DNA from: Paenibacillus lycopersici
GTDB lineage: Bacteria; Bacillota; Bacilli; Paenibacillales; Paenibacillaceae
Reading direction: 5' to 3'
Length of the DNA stretch: 64,000 bases
NCBI RefSeq assembly: GCF_010119935.1
Contig: NZ_CP048209.1
Location: 5,497,501 to 5,561,500 of the forward strand
The first letter of the stretch is position 1. Each line of letters opens with the position of its first letter. Position numbers and translations under genes: made by a program. Positions 17,576-25,934 of this stretch are shown piece after piece. The notes below the pieces were generated by a model, which saw nothing but the letters and a program-made list of their open reading frames with translations, was not told the origin of the DNA and made no database searches.

Positions 17576-18387
17576 TTGCCCTGCCTCCTCGCCTGCACGA
17601 GGTTGACGGCGCCGAGAATGAGGAACGACAGCGTCAGCAGCAGCACGGACACCGCGGCGGCTCCTTGCGTGTTGTCGCTTTCGATCTCGCCGAAAATATA
17701 CACCGACGCGATCAGCGTTTTGCCCGGAATATTGCCCGCCACGAGGACGACGGCGCCGAATTCCGCCAAGGCGCGGGAGAACGCCAGCATTGCCCCGCTG
17801 ATGATGCCCGGAAGCATCGACGGGAAAATCACCTGGAGGAACGTCCTTGTTTTGGACGCCCCGAGCGTATAGGAAGCTTCCTCCTCGGATTTGTCCAGCT
17901 CTTCCAGCAGCGGCTGCACGCCGCGGATCACGAACGGAAACGTCACGAAGATCATCGCGATCACGATCGCCGGTTCGTGAAAGACGATTTCAAACCCGAG
18001 CTTATCCGCCAGGCCGCCGACGAGGCTGTTCGGCCCGAGAAGCAGCAATATCATTAAGCCGCCGACCGCCGTCGGCAGCGCAAATGGCAAATCGACCAGA
18101 CTGTTCAGCAGCCGCCGGCCCGGGAACCGGTACCGGATCAGCACCCAGCCGATCATCGTGCCGAGCAGCACGTTAATGACCGTGGAGACGAGCGAGAGCT
18201 TAATGGTAAGAAGAACGGCTTCCCAGGCCAGCTGGTCCGTCACGCTCTCCCAGAACGGCGACCAGCCCAGCTTGAGGGACTGGGAGTAGACGCCGACAAT
18301 CGGCAAGACGACGAGTAAAATGAAATAAAGCATAATCGTGCTGCGAAACCCGAAGCTCCACAAGCGGCCGCGCATTATGAAATTCAA
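17572..18387 (-). CDS. cysT: sulfate ABC transporter permease CysT
   Basis: Inner-membrane permease, 271 residues, six helices, first gene of the operon. The EAA loop reads EEEASYTLGASKTRTFLQVIFPSMLPGIISG (about 188-218). The start is TTG at 18387 with AGGAGG nine bases upstream; the next in-frame ATG lies four codons later and has poorer spacing. Partner of CysW. Confidence 0.9.
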   Translation of the reverse strand: MNFIMRGRLWSFGFRSTIMLYFILLVVLPIVGVYSQSLKLGWSPFWESVTDQLAWEAVLLTIKLSLVSTVINVLLGTMIGWVLIRYRFPGRRLLNSLVDLPFALPTAVGGLMILLLLGPNSLVGGLADKLGFEIVFHEPAIVIAMIFVTFPFVIRGVQPLLEELDKSEEEASYTLGASKTRTFLQVIFPSMLPGIISGAMLAFSRALAEFGAVVLVAGNIPGKTLIASVYIFGEIESDNTQGAAAVSVLLLTLSFLILGAVNLVQARRQGK

Positions 18388-18468
18388 GCTGGATGACCTC
18401 CTGACGCTTTCCTTGAGGAATTGCGGCGTGGAATTTAGTTAATCCCCATTAATTTACTTGGTATTAAC

Positions 18469-18498
18469 AATGTAGCAGACGACAGGATGTCTAGTCAA
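18469..18498 (-). promoter_or_regulatory. promoter of the cysTWA operon
   Basis: Minus strand TTGACT (18498-18493), an 18-bp spacer and TACATT (18474-18469). The surrounding 18421-18540 is AT-rich with TTAAT and ATTAAC repeats on the downstream side, a likely place for sulfur-responsive control, but no named regulator box could be confirmed. Confidence 0.55.
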
Positions 18499-18545
18499 TC
18501 CTTATTGTATGAATAAGTAAATATTATACATGCCGCAAATGGAAT

Positions 18546-18587
18546 AAAAAGCTCCCCCGCGGCCGTCATGCAGCCGCTGGGAAGCTT
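18546..18587 (-). terminator. terminator of pgi-yigZ
   Basis: Minus strand AAGCTTCCCAGCGGC pairs, with two mismatches, with GCCGCGGGGGAGCTT and is followed by TTTATTCC. Confidence 0.65.
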
Positions 18588-18609
18588 ATCGTCCGCGACG
18601 GCCCCGTTA

Positions 18610-19239
18610 CTAGCCGTCGATATAATACTTGTCTTCGCCGATCGTCAGGACCGCCTGTCCCTGCGTCAGATCGGTGATCCACGCCGCGAACCGTTCCGCC
18701 TCCCGCGCCGGAGGCAGGCAGGTTATGACGACGCGGTCCGTAAATTCGGTTCCGCCAAGACGGACGCCGCGCGCGTGGAACTCGTTCTCAAGCTTGCCGT
18801 ACCAGGTGTAATCGACGTCGACGACGATCTCCCGGTACAGCACCATCGCGATCTCATCGGCCGCCTCGATCGCCGCGACGGCGCCGTCGGTGTACGCGCG
18901 GATCAGTCCGCCGGCCCCGAGCATGATGCCTCCGAAGTAACGGGTCACGACGATGACGACGTTCTTGAGGCCCCTGTGCTTGATCACTTCCAGGATCGGC
19001 TTGCCCGCCGTGCCGCTCGGCTCCCCGTCATCCGACTGCTTCTGGATTTCGTCGCGCTCGCCGATGACATAGGCCGAGCAGTTGTGCGTCGCGTTCCAGT
19101 GCAGCTTCTTCAGCTCGTCGATGTAGGCGATCGCCTCCTCTTCGGAGGCGACGGGCTTGCCGTAACCGATGAACCGCGACTTCTTGATGACGATCTCTTG
19201 GCTGCCCTGATGCCGCAGCGTCCGGTAGCTCTCCAGCAT
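18610..19239 (-). CDS. YigZ/IMPACT-family protein
   Basis: Conserved protein of 209 residues, B. subtilis YvyE type. The N-terminal IMPACT domain (about 15-125) contains KKSRFIGYGKPV, ATHNCSAYVIG, DDGEPSGTAGKPIL and VTRYFGGIMLGAGGLIRAY. The C-terminal about 75 residues form the DUF1949-like ferredoxin-fold domain. A role in translation or RNA binding is suggested for the family but not settled. It follows pgi by 9 bases and is very probably cotranscribed with it. Confidence 0.9.
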   Translation of the reverse strand: MLESYRTLRHQGSQEIVIKKSRFIGYGKPVASEEEAIAYIDELKKLHWNATHNCSAYVIGERDEIQKQSDDGEPSGTAGKPILEVIKHRGLKNVVIVVTRYFGGIMLGAGGLIRAYTDGAVAAIEAADEIAMVLYREIVVDVDYTWYGKLENEFHARGVRLGGTEFTDRVVITCLPPAREAERFAAWITDLTQGQAVLTIGEDKYYIDG

Positions 19240-19248
19240 GTCCCCTGC

Positions 19249-20598
19249 TTACAGGCGAGCTTCCAGCTCGGCTTTCTCCTTCTCGTAGCCCGGTTTGCCG
19301 AGCAGCGCGAACATGTTCTTCTTATACGCCTCGACGCCCGGCTGATCGAACGGGTTGACGCCGAGCAGATAGCCGCTGATGCCGCAGGCGATTTCGAAGA
19401 AGTAGACCAGGTAGCCGAACGTGTACGGCTTCATGTCCGCGATGTTCACGACGAAGTTCGGCACTTGGCCGTCCGTGTGCGCGAGCAGCGTGCCTTCGAA
19501 CGCTTTCTTGTTGACGAAATCCATCGTCTTGCCCGTCAGGAAGTTCAGTCCGTCGAGGTCGCTGTCGTCATGCTCGATCGTAATCTGCTCCGACACGCTC
19601 TCGACTTGAATGACCGTTTCGAAAATATTCCGGTTGCCCTCCTGAATGAATTGGCCCATGGAGTGCAGGTCGGTCGAGAAGTCGACGGCCGCCGGGAAGA
19701 TGCCTTTGTAGTCCTTGCCTTCGCTCTCGCCGTACAGCTGCTTCCACCATTCCGACACGAAGTGCAGGGAAGGCTCGTAGTTGACGAGGATTTCCGTTGC
19801 TTTCCCTTTGCGGTACAGCGCGTTGCGCGCCGCCGCGTATTGGTACGCTTCGTTCTCGGCGAGCACCGGATTGTTGTACGCCTTCGACGCGTCGGCCGCG
19901 CCTTGCATCATTTCTTCGATGTTGATGCCCGCTGCCGCGATCGGGAGCAGACCGACAGCCGTCAGTACGGAGTAGCGTCCGCCGACGTCGTCCGGAATGA
20001 TGAACGATTCATATCCTTCTTCGTTCGCCAGCTTCTTCAGCGCGCCCTTCGCGCGGTCCGTCGTCGCGTAGATCCGTTTGCGCGCTTCGGCTTTGCCGTA
20101 CTTGGCTTCCAGCGCCGAGCGGAATACGCGGAACGCGATCGCCGGCTCGGTCGTCGTGCCGGATTTGGAGATGACGTTGATCGACCAGTCGCGGCCTTCG
20201 AGCAGCTGCAGCAGGTGCGTGACGTATGTAGAGCTGATATTGTTGCCCGCGAACAGAATTTGCGGCGTCTTGCGCTGCTCCTTCGGCTGCAGGTTGTAGA
20301 ACGAGTTCGACAGCATCTCGATCGCCGCGCGCGCGCCGAGGTAGGAGCCGCCGATGCCGATTACGACGAGCACTTCGGAATCGGATTTGATCTTCTCCGC
20401 CGCTTTCTGGATGCGCGCGAATTCTTCTTTATCGTAGTTCGTCGGCAGGTCGATCCAGCCGAGGTAATCGGAGCCTGCGCCCGTACCGTTCCGAAGCTGG
20501 TCGTGCGCCGTGCGAACCTGTTCCGCCAAATTATCGATTTCGTGCTGGCCGATGAAGCCGAGCGCTTTGCTGTAGTCGAATTTTACCGCTTTACTCAT
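19249..20598 (-). CDS. pgi: glucose-6-phosphate isomerase
   Basis: Interconverts glucose-6-phosphate and fructose-6-phosphate in glycolysis and gluconeogenesis. 449 residues, the usual size for the Bacillus-type enzyme. Sugar-phosphate-binding blocks VIGIGGSYLGARAA (about 79-92) and NVISKSGTTTEPA (about 138-150) are visible, as are the GGRYSVLTAVGLLPIA loop and the catalytic Glu region MGQFIQEG. The ATG follows TTAGGAGGTTCAATCA. First gene of the pgi-yigZ unit. Confidence 0.95.
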   Translation of the reverse strand: MSKAVKFDYSKALGFIGQHEIDNLAEQVRTAHDQLRNGTGAGSDYLGWIDLPTNYDKEEFARIQKAAEKIKSDSEVLVVIGIGGSYLGARAAIEMLSNSFYNLQPKEQRKTPQILFAGNNISSTYVTHLLQLLEGRDWSINVISKSGTTTEPAIAFRVFRSALEAKYGKAEARKRIYATTDRAKGALKKLANEEGYESFIIPDDVGGRYSVLTAVGLLPIAAAGINIEEMMQGAADASKAYNNPVLAENEAYQYAAARNALYRKGKATEILVNYEPSLHFVSEWWKQLYGESEGKDYKGIFPAAVDFSTDLHSMGQFIQEGNRNIFETVIQVESVSEQITIEHDDSDLDGLNFLTGKTMDFVNKKAFEGTLLAHTDGQVPNFVVNIADMKPYTFGYLVYFFEIACGISGYLLGVNPFDQPGVEAYKKNMFALLGKPGYEKEKAELEARL

Positions 20599-20736
20599 TG
20601 ATTGAACCTCCTAAAAGTTAAGCATACGCTCCGTTTTTGCGCATCGCTGCCGCCCGAGGGTGCCGGCGGCCGATTCACTTTGATCACGATAAGGATAATG
20701 GATTTCATAGGCAAATACAAGAGAATGGGGAGGCGA

Positions 20737-20766
20737 TTACAGCTTGTCCGAAAATTATGATAAAAT
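20737..20766 (+). promoter_or_regulatory. possible promoter of the dehydrogenase-PilZ gene
   Basis: TTACAG (20737-20742), an 18-bp spacer and TAAAAT (20761-20766), 42 bases before the ATG. Confidence 0.4.
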
Positions 20767-20807
20767 GATAGCAGTTACATAACGGAAACCAAGGAGATGA
20801 CCAGATC

Positions 20808-22115
20808 ATGTTCAAAATCGGCTTTATCGGTTTGGGCGTCATGGGTGAACCTATGGCCGCCAACCTGTTGCGCAAGGGCTTTCCGGTCACGGTATACAAC
20901 CGCACGCCGGGCAAAGCGGCCAAGCTGATCGAGCTTGGCGCCGAAGAAGCGCAGACGCCCGCGGCGATCGCAGGCGCCTCCGAAGTCATCATCACGATGA
21001 TCAGCAACGACGACTCGATCCGCGAGGTCTATTACGGGGAGAACGGCCTGCTCGGCACGCTCTTGCCGGGCACGATCGTCATCGACAGCAGCACCATCTC
21101 GCCAGAGCTGTCCCGCCAGCTGCACCGGGACATCGCCGGCAAATCCGCCGACTTCCTCGACGCGCCGGTAACGGGCAGCAAGCCTGCGGCGGAGAGCGGC
21201 TCGCTGACGTTCATGGTCGGCGGCGACGTCGAGGCGCTGCGCAAGGTGAAGGACGTCCTCGAGGCGATGGGCCGCAAGATCATCCCGATGGGCCCGGGCG
21301 GCAGCGGCTCGACCGCGAAGCTGGCCCATAACACGATCGTCGGCATCAACGTCGCCGGACTCGTGGAAGGCATGGCGATCGCCGCGAGCGGCGGCATCGA
21401 CGCCAAGTCGTTCCTCGAGCTCGTGCAGTCCGGCGGCGCCGCGAGCAAGATGGCCGAGCTGAAGACGCCGAAGTTCCTGGCCCGCGACTTCAGCGTCCAG
21501 TTCTCGCTCGCGCTGATGCTCAAGGATCTGCGCCTCGCTTCGCAGCTCTCGGACGCGCTGAAGACGCCGACGCCGATTCTGGAGACGGTCAAGAGCCTGT
21601 ACCAGATCGGCGATGCCATGGGCTTCGGCGACTACGACTTGTCGGCATTGGCCCACGGCTACGAGCAGTGGATCAATAAGCGCATCACGAACCACAGCGA
21701 TGCGGATGAATTCACGGCGGCCGCGACTGCGCCGGCCGAGGCGGATGCGTCTGCGAACGCGCGGATCGCCGACCGCAGACGCAGCGAGCGCCTGTCGATC
21801 AACGTGCCGCTGAAGATGGCCGTGTACCAGTGGGAACGCGAAGGCAGCTTCACCGGCCAGCTGCTCGACTGCACGCTGCGCGATCTGTCCGACAGCGGCC
21901 TGCAGATCGTTTCGAGCGCTCCGCTCGAGCTCGATATGTTCGTCGTCATCTATTTCCCGCAGGATGCCGAGCTGCCGCCGGTAACGGGGCGGATCATCCG
22001 CATCGAGCAGCACGAAGGCTCGTTCCGTTACGGCTGCATGCTCGCAGGCCTTGCGCCGTACCAGCGCCTGCAGCTGGAAGCCTATATCAATAGCCGGACC
22101 GTCACGGCCGACTAA
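20808..22115 (+). CDS. 3-hydroxyisobutyrate dehydrogenase-like oxidoreductase fused to a C-terminal PilZ domain
   Basis: Fusion of two known folds, 435 residues. Residues 1-290 are a complete beta-hydroxyacid dehydrogenase: NAD(P)-binding GFIGLGVMG (5-13), substrate-loop DAPVTGSKPAAESGSLTFMVGG (118-139), and GSTAKLAHN with the catalytic Lys171 and Asn175. Residues about 296-322 are an Ala/Glu linker. Residues about 323-425 match PilZ, with the cyclic-di-GMP motifs RRSER (R324 and R328) and DLSDSG (359-364), then GRIIRIEQHEGSFRYGCML. Family knowledge predicts oxidation of a small 2- or 3-hydroxyacid; the PilZ part predicts control by cyclic-di-GMP (inference). RBS CCAAGGAGATGACCAGATC. It stands alone between convergent and divergent neighbours. 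Confidence 0.88.
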   Translation: MFKIGFIGLGVMGEPMAANLLRKGFPVTVYNRTPGKAAKLIELGAEEAQTPAAIAGASEVIITMISNDDSIREVYYGENGLLGTLLPGTIVIDSSTISPELSRQLHRDIAGKSADFLDAPVTGSKPAAESGSLTFMVGGDVEALRKVKDVLEAMGRKIIPMGPGGSGSTAKLAHNTIVGINVAGLVEGMAIAASGGIDAKSFLELVQSGGAASKMAELKTPKFLARDFSVQFSLALMLKDLRLASQLSDALKTPTPILETVKSLYQIGDAMGFGDYDLSALAHGYEQWINKRITNHSDADEFTAAATAPAEADASANARIADRRRSERLSINVPLKMAVYQWEREGSFTGQLLDCTLRDLSDSGLQIVSSAPLELDMFVVIYFPQDAELPPVTGRIIRIEQHEGSFRYGCMLAGLAPYQRLQLEAYINSRTVTAD

Positions 22116-22186
22116 CCCCGGGACCTCGCCGGGCTGCATCCGGGACCGTCACCGGTACCGGCGCGGCTAACAGGCAACTGGATAAC

Positions 22187-22239
22187 AAAAAGGCTGTTCC
22201 ACCGACCGCATGCGCGGCGCGTCGTGGAGCAGCCTTTTT
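22187..22239. terminator. bidirectional terminator
   Basis: AAAAAGGCTGTTCCAC pairs with GTGGAGCAGCCTTTTT with one mismatch, serving the convergent fusion gene and ppnP. Confidence 0.85.
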
Positions 22240-22255
22240 TGGAAGAGCCGGTCGA

Positions 22256-22573
22256 TTATTCCTGGATGTACGAGCAAGCGTAGTCCGTGATGGACGCAAC
22301 TTGCAGCTTGAACTTCGAGTTTGCCGGAACGGTGAACTCGCCTTCGCCGGAAATCGAGATCCACTCGGTCTCGCCCGGAAGCAGCACTTTCAGCTCGCCG
22401 GCGAGGATTTCCATGATTTCTTTGGCATCCGTGCCGAATTCGTAGTCGCCCGGCAGCATGATGCCGAGCGTCTTCTTCGTGCCGTCCGCGAACAGAACGG
22501 TGCGGCTCGATACTTTGCCGTCGAAGTACAGGTTGGCTTTCTTGATTACGGTGACGTTATCGTACTGGGACAT
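22256..22573 (-). CDS. ppnP: pyrimidine/purine nucleoside phosphorylase
   Basis: Small cupin-fold enzyme (formerly DUF1255/YaiE), 105 residues, a full-length match. It splits nucleosides with phosphate into base and ribose-1-phosphate. Visible family blocks: NLYFDGKVSSRTVLFADG, KKTLGIMLPGDYEFGT, EIMEILAGELKVLLPG and FTVPANSKFKLQV. Lies downstream of tkt on the same strand with a 127-base gap; the pentose link makes cotranscription plausible. Confidence 0.9.
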   Translation of the reverse strand: MSQYDNVTVIKKANLYFDGKVSSRTVLFADGTKKTLGIMLPGDYEFGTDAKEIMEILAGELKVLLPGETEWISISGEGEFTVPANSKFKLQVASITDYACSYIQE

Positions 22574-22700
22574 ACGGGCATGCTCCTCTGTGAATGTAAT
22601 GATTGCTATGCAAAGGGGGCCTACGGCCGCTCATGTGACAAGCGGAGTAAGCCCCGCATTGGACTGAACCGATTGATGCGTTAACGCGCCGGAAAACGGA

Positions 22701-24716
22701 TTACAGCAGCGCCTTGACTTTGCTGACGACGTTCTCGACCGTGAAGCCGTATTCCGCGATGACGCGGTCGCCCTTCGCGGATGCGCCGAACGTGTTGATG
22801 CCGAGTACGTCGCCTTGATCGCCGACATAACGCTCCCAGCCGAACGGCGAAGCCATTTCGATCGCGAGGCGCGCTTTGACGTCCGGCAGCAGCACGGAGT
22901 CTTTGTACGCCTTCGGTTGGCGCTCGAACAGATCGAAGCTTGGCATGCTGATAACGCGCACGTCGATGCCTTCGGCAGCAAGCGCCTTCTGCGCGGCAAC
23001 CGCCAGCTGCACCTCGGAGCCCGTCGCGATCAGCTGCGCTTGCGGCTTGCCGTTCGCTGCGTCCGCAACGACGTACGCGCCTTTGGCAAGGCCTTCGCGC
23101 GCGTTCTCGTTCGTGCCTTCCAGCACCGGCAGGTTCTGGCGCGTCAGCACGAGCGCTACCGGCTGATCGGCGTCGGACAAGGCATACGCCCATGCCGCCG
23201 ACGTTTCGTTCGCGTCCGCCGGACGGATGACCGTCAGCTGCGGAATGATGCGCAGGGAAGCCAATTGCTCGATCGGCTCGTGCGTAGGGCCGTCTTCGCC
23301 GACCGCGATGCTGTCATGCGTCAAGACGTAGACGACCGGCTGCTTCATCAGCGCGGACAGACGTACTGCCGGACGCAGGTAGTCCGTGAACACGAAGAAC
23401 GTTGCGCCGTACGGCTTCACGCCGCCGTGCAGGCTCATGCCGTTGACGGCCGCGGCCATCGCGAATTCACGAACGCCGAAGTATACGTTGCGGCCTTCGT
23501 AGCTGCCCGGCTTGAAGACAGGCAAGCCCTTCAGATGCGTCATCGTGGAGCTCTCCAGGTCGGCGGAACCGCCGATCAGGTTCGGAACGTTCTTCGCCAA
23601 GCCGTTCAGCGCGTTGCCGGAAGCGACGCGCGTCGACAGCGCTTTGTCCGCAGGCGTGTACGCCGGCAGGTCCTTATCCCAGCCCTCGGGCAGCTTGCCG
23701 CTGATCGCCGTCTCGAATTGGGCCGCCAGTTCTGGGTAAGCCGCTTTGTACGAAGCGAAGAGCGCATCCCAAGCCGCGTTCGCTTTCTCGCCGTTCGTCT
23801 TGACGTCCGCGAAGTGCGCGCGCACTTCGGCCGGCACGTAGAACGCTTCGTGCTCCCAGCCGTAGAATTGCTTCGTCAGCACGGTCTCGTCGGCGCCGAG
23901 CGGGCTGCCGTGCGTACCGAGGTGGCCGCCTTTGCCGCCTTTGTTCGGGGAGCCGTAGCCGATCGTCGTTTTCACTTCGATCAGCGTCGGTTTGCCGGAC
24001 TCCGCTTGCGCCGCAGCTACCGCTTGCGCCAGCGCGTTCAGGTCGTTGCCGTCTTCGACGCGCAGCACCTGCCAGCCGTAAGCTTCGAAGCGTCCCTGCA
24101 CGTTCTCGGAGAACGACAGGTTCAGCTCGCCGTCAAGGGAGATGTCGTTGGAATCGTACAGCACGACGAGTTTGCCGAGCTTCAGGTGAGCCGCGAGCGA
24201 AGCCGCTTCGCTTGCCACGCCTTCCATCAGGTCGCCATCGCCGCAAATCGCGAATGTATAGTGGTCGATAATGTTCAGGTCTTGTTTATTGTAAGTCGCG
24301 CCGAGATGCGCTTCCGCCATTGCCATGCCGACTGCCATCGCTACGCCTTGTCCGAGCGGACCCGTCGTTGCGTCTACGCCCGCCGTGTGGCCGAACTCCG
24401 GGTGACCCGGCGTCAAGGAACCCCATTGACGGAAGTTCTGCAGCTCTTCGATCGGAAGATCGTAGCCCGACAGGTGAAGCAGGCTGTACAGCAGCATGGA
24501 ACCATGGCCGGCGGAAAGCACGAAGCGGTCGCGGTTGATCCATGTCGGATTGGACGGATTGTGGTTCATTGTTTTGGCGAACAATTGATAGCCCATCGGA
24601 GCGGAACCCATTGGCATGCCCGGGTGGCCCGAATTGGCTTTCTCGATGGCATCGATCGCTAGCGTACGAATCGTGTCGATGGAGAGCTGATCGATGGATT
24701 TCTGAGTGACTGTCAT
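22701..24716 (-). CDS. tkt: transketolase
   Basis: Thiamine-diphosphate enzyme of the non-oxidative pentose phosphate pathway, 671 residues. The N-terminal domain has HPGMPMGSAPMGY, GHGSMLLYSLLHL, TPGHPEFGHTAGVDATTGPLGQG and the TPP motif CGDGDLMEGVASEAASLAAHLKLGKLVVLYDSND. The middle domain has FAMAAAVNGMSLHGG and HDSIAVGEDGPTHEPIEQL. The frame extends upstream, but AGGAGGAGTTTACGTA ahead of ATG 24716 (MTVTQKSIDQLS) gives the start. Confidence 0.95.
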   Translation of the reverse strand: MTVTQKSIDQLSIDTIRTLAIDAIEKANSGHPGMPMGSAPMGYQLFAKTMNHNPSNPTWINRDRFVLSAGHGSMLLYSLLHLSGYDLPIEELQNFRQWGSLTPGHPEFGHTAGVDATTGPLGQGVAMAVGMAMAEAHLGATYNKQDLNIIDHYTFAICGDGDLMEGVASEAASLAAHLKLGKLVVLYDSNDISLDGELNLSFSENVQGRFEAYGWQVLRVEDGNDLNALAQAVAAAQAESGKPTLIEVKTTIGYGSPNKGGKGGHLGTHGSPLGADETVLTKQFYGWEHEAFYVPAEVRAHFADVKTNGEKANAAWDALFASYKAAYPELAAQFETAISGKLPEGWDKDLPAYTPADKALSTRVASGNALNGLAKNVPNLIGGSADLESSTMTHLKGLPVFKPGSYEGRNVYFGVREFAMAAAVNGMSLHGGVKPYGATFFVFTDYLRPAVRLSALMKQPVVYVLTHDSIAVGEDGPTHEPIEQLASLRIIPQLTVIRPADANETSAAWAYALSDADQPVALVLTRQNLPVLEGTNENAREGLAKGAYVVADAANGKPQAQLIATGSEVQLAVAAQKALAAEGIDVRVISMPSFDLFERQPKAYKDSVLLPDVKARLAIEMASPFGWERYVGDQGDVLGINTFGASAKGDRVIAEYGFTVENVVSKVKALL

Positions 24717-24872
24717 TACGTAAACTCCTCCTAAATCGCAATAGGTGAAACAAAGTTCTCTGTATGGTTCTATAGGCGGTTGTCCCGCACTGGCTTTGAA
24801 ATATTGTACCATTACCTCTCGGCCATTTCCATCTTAATTGCAAGCCTTCCCTAAAATTCGACAACGAAACAA

Positions 24873-24911
24873 AAAGCGCGCCAGCCCCCTTCAATCAGGC
24901 TGACGCGCTTT
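24873..24911 (-). terminator. terminator of purU
   Basis: AAAGCGCGcCAGCC / GGCTGaCGCGCTTT with a 10-base loop; on the minus strand the hairpin ends in TTTTTGTTTCG. Confidence 0.8.
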
Positions 24912-24966
24912 CCGGTCAACGCCCTTCGGGACGCGATTGCTCGCTGTCCGCCGGGACGTCAGACCG

Positions 24967-25866
24967 CTAATTAAACACGACCGTCTTGTTCTGGTGAACG
25001 AGAATCCGGTCTTCCACATGCCACTTCACGGCGCGCGCAAGCACCACGCGCTCGATGGTGCGGCCGATCCGCTTCAAATTGTCGACGTCGTCGCGATGGG
25101 TGACGCGCTGCACGTCCTGCTCGATGATCGGACCGCCGTCGAGCTCCTCGGTGACGTAATGCGCCGTTGCGCCGATGATCTTGACGCCGCGCTGATACGC
25201 TTGCGCGTACGGCTTGCCGCCGACGAACGCGGGCAAGAAGGAATGATGGATGTTAATAATCCGGTTCGGGAACTGCTCGATGAATTTCGGCGAGATGATC
25301 TGCATGTACCGTGCCAGCACGATGATATCCGCTTTGCCTTTGACGGCTTCAAGCTGCCGCTTCTCGGCTTCGGCCTTCGTGTCCGGCGTGACCGGGATAT
25401 GATGGAACGGGATGCCGAACGACTCGACGAGCCCTTTCATGTCCGGATGATTGCTTACGACCATCGCGATTTCCGCGTCCAGGTCTCCCGCCTGCCACTG
25501 CCAGAGCAGTTCCAGCAGGCAATGGTCTTCCTTGGAGACGAAGATCGCCAGCCGCTTCTTGCGGCTCGCGCGGAACGTCAACCATTTCATCTCGAAGCGG
25601 TCCGCCACGCGGGCGAAATCTTCCTGCAGCACCGGCAGCTCCCGCTCCAGGTCGCTCAGGTCGAATTCGAAGCGGATGAAGAACATGCCGCCGCCGGGGT
25701 TCAGCGTGTATTGATCGGATTGCACGATGTTCGCGCCGTGCTCGTACAGGAACTGCGACACGGCCGCAACGATGCCGTTGCGGTCCGGGCAGGAAATCAG
25801 CATCCGCGCGCGGTTGGCGGTGTTCGCCCGCTGCGGCGGCTGCGGAGTTGGATGAATGTTTTGCAT
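24967..25866 (-). CDS. purU: formyltetrahydrofolate deformylase
   Basis: Hydrolyses 10-formyl-tetrahydrofolate to formate and tetrahydrofolate, balancing one-carbon units. 299 residues: an N-terminal ACT domain (about 20-100, ARMLISCPDRNGIVAAVSQFL) and a formyltransferase domain (about 105-290). Catalytic residues are Asn and His in NIHHSFLPAF and Asp in ELDGGPIIEQDV. The N-terminal 18 residues are Pro/Gln rich. It starts 69 bases after the nfo stop on the same strand, so the two may be cotranscribed. Confidence 0.93.
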   Translation of the reverse strand: MQNIHPTPQPPQRANTANRARMLISCPDRNGIVAAVSQFLYEHGANIVQSDQYTLNPGGGMFFIRFEFDLSDLERELPVLQEDFARVADRFEMKWLTFRASRKKRLAIFVSKEDHCLLELLWQWQAGDLDAEIAMVVSNHPDMKGLVESFGIPFHHIPVTPDTKAEAEKRQLEAVKGKADIIVLARYMQIISPKFIEQFPNRIINIHHSFLPAFVGGKPYAQAYQRGVKIIGATAHYVTEELDGGPIIEQDVQRVTHRDDVDNLKRIGRTIERVVLARAVKWHVEDRILVHQNKTVVFN

Positions 25867-25934
25867 AAGAAACTTGTCTTCCTTCCGTCAACATAAGATG
25901 GTTCTTGCGCCGGCCGCTGCCGGCTTCGGGACAA

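Noticed and set aside
18568..20601. 677-residue open frame on the plus strand
   Set aside because: It is the antisense frame of pgi and yigZ, which both match known families with good ribosome binding sites.
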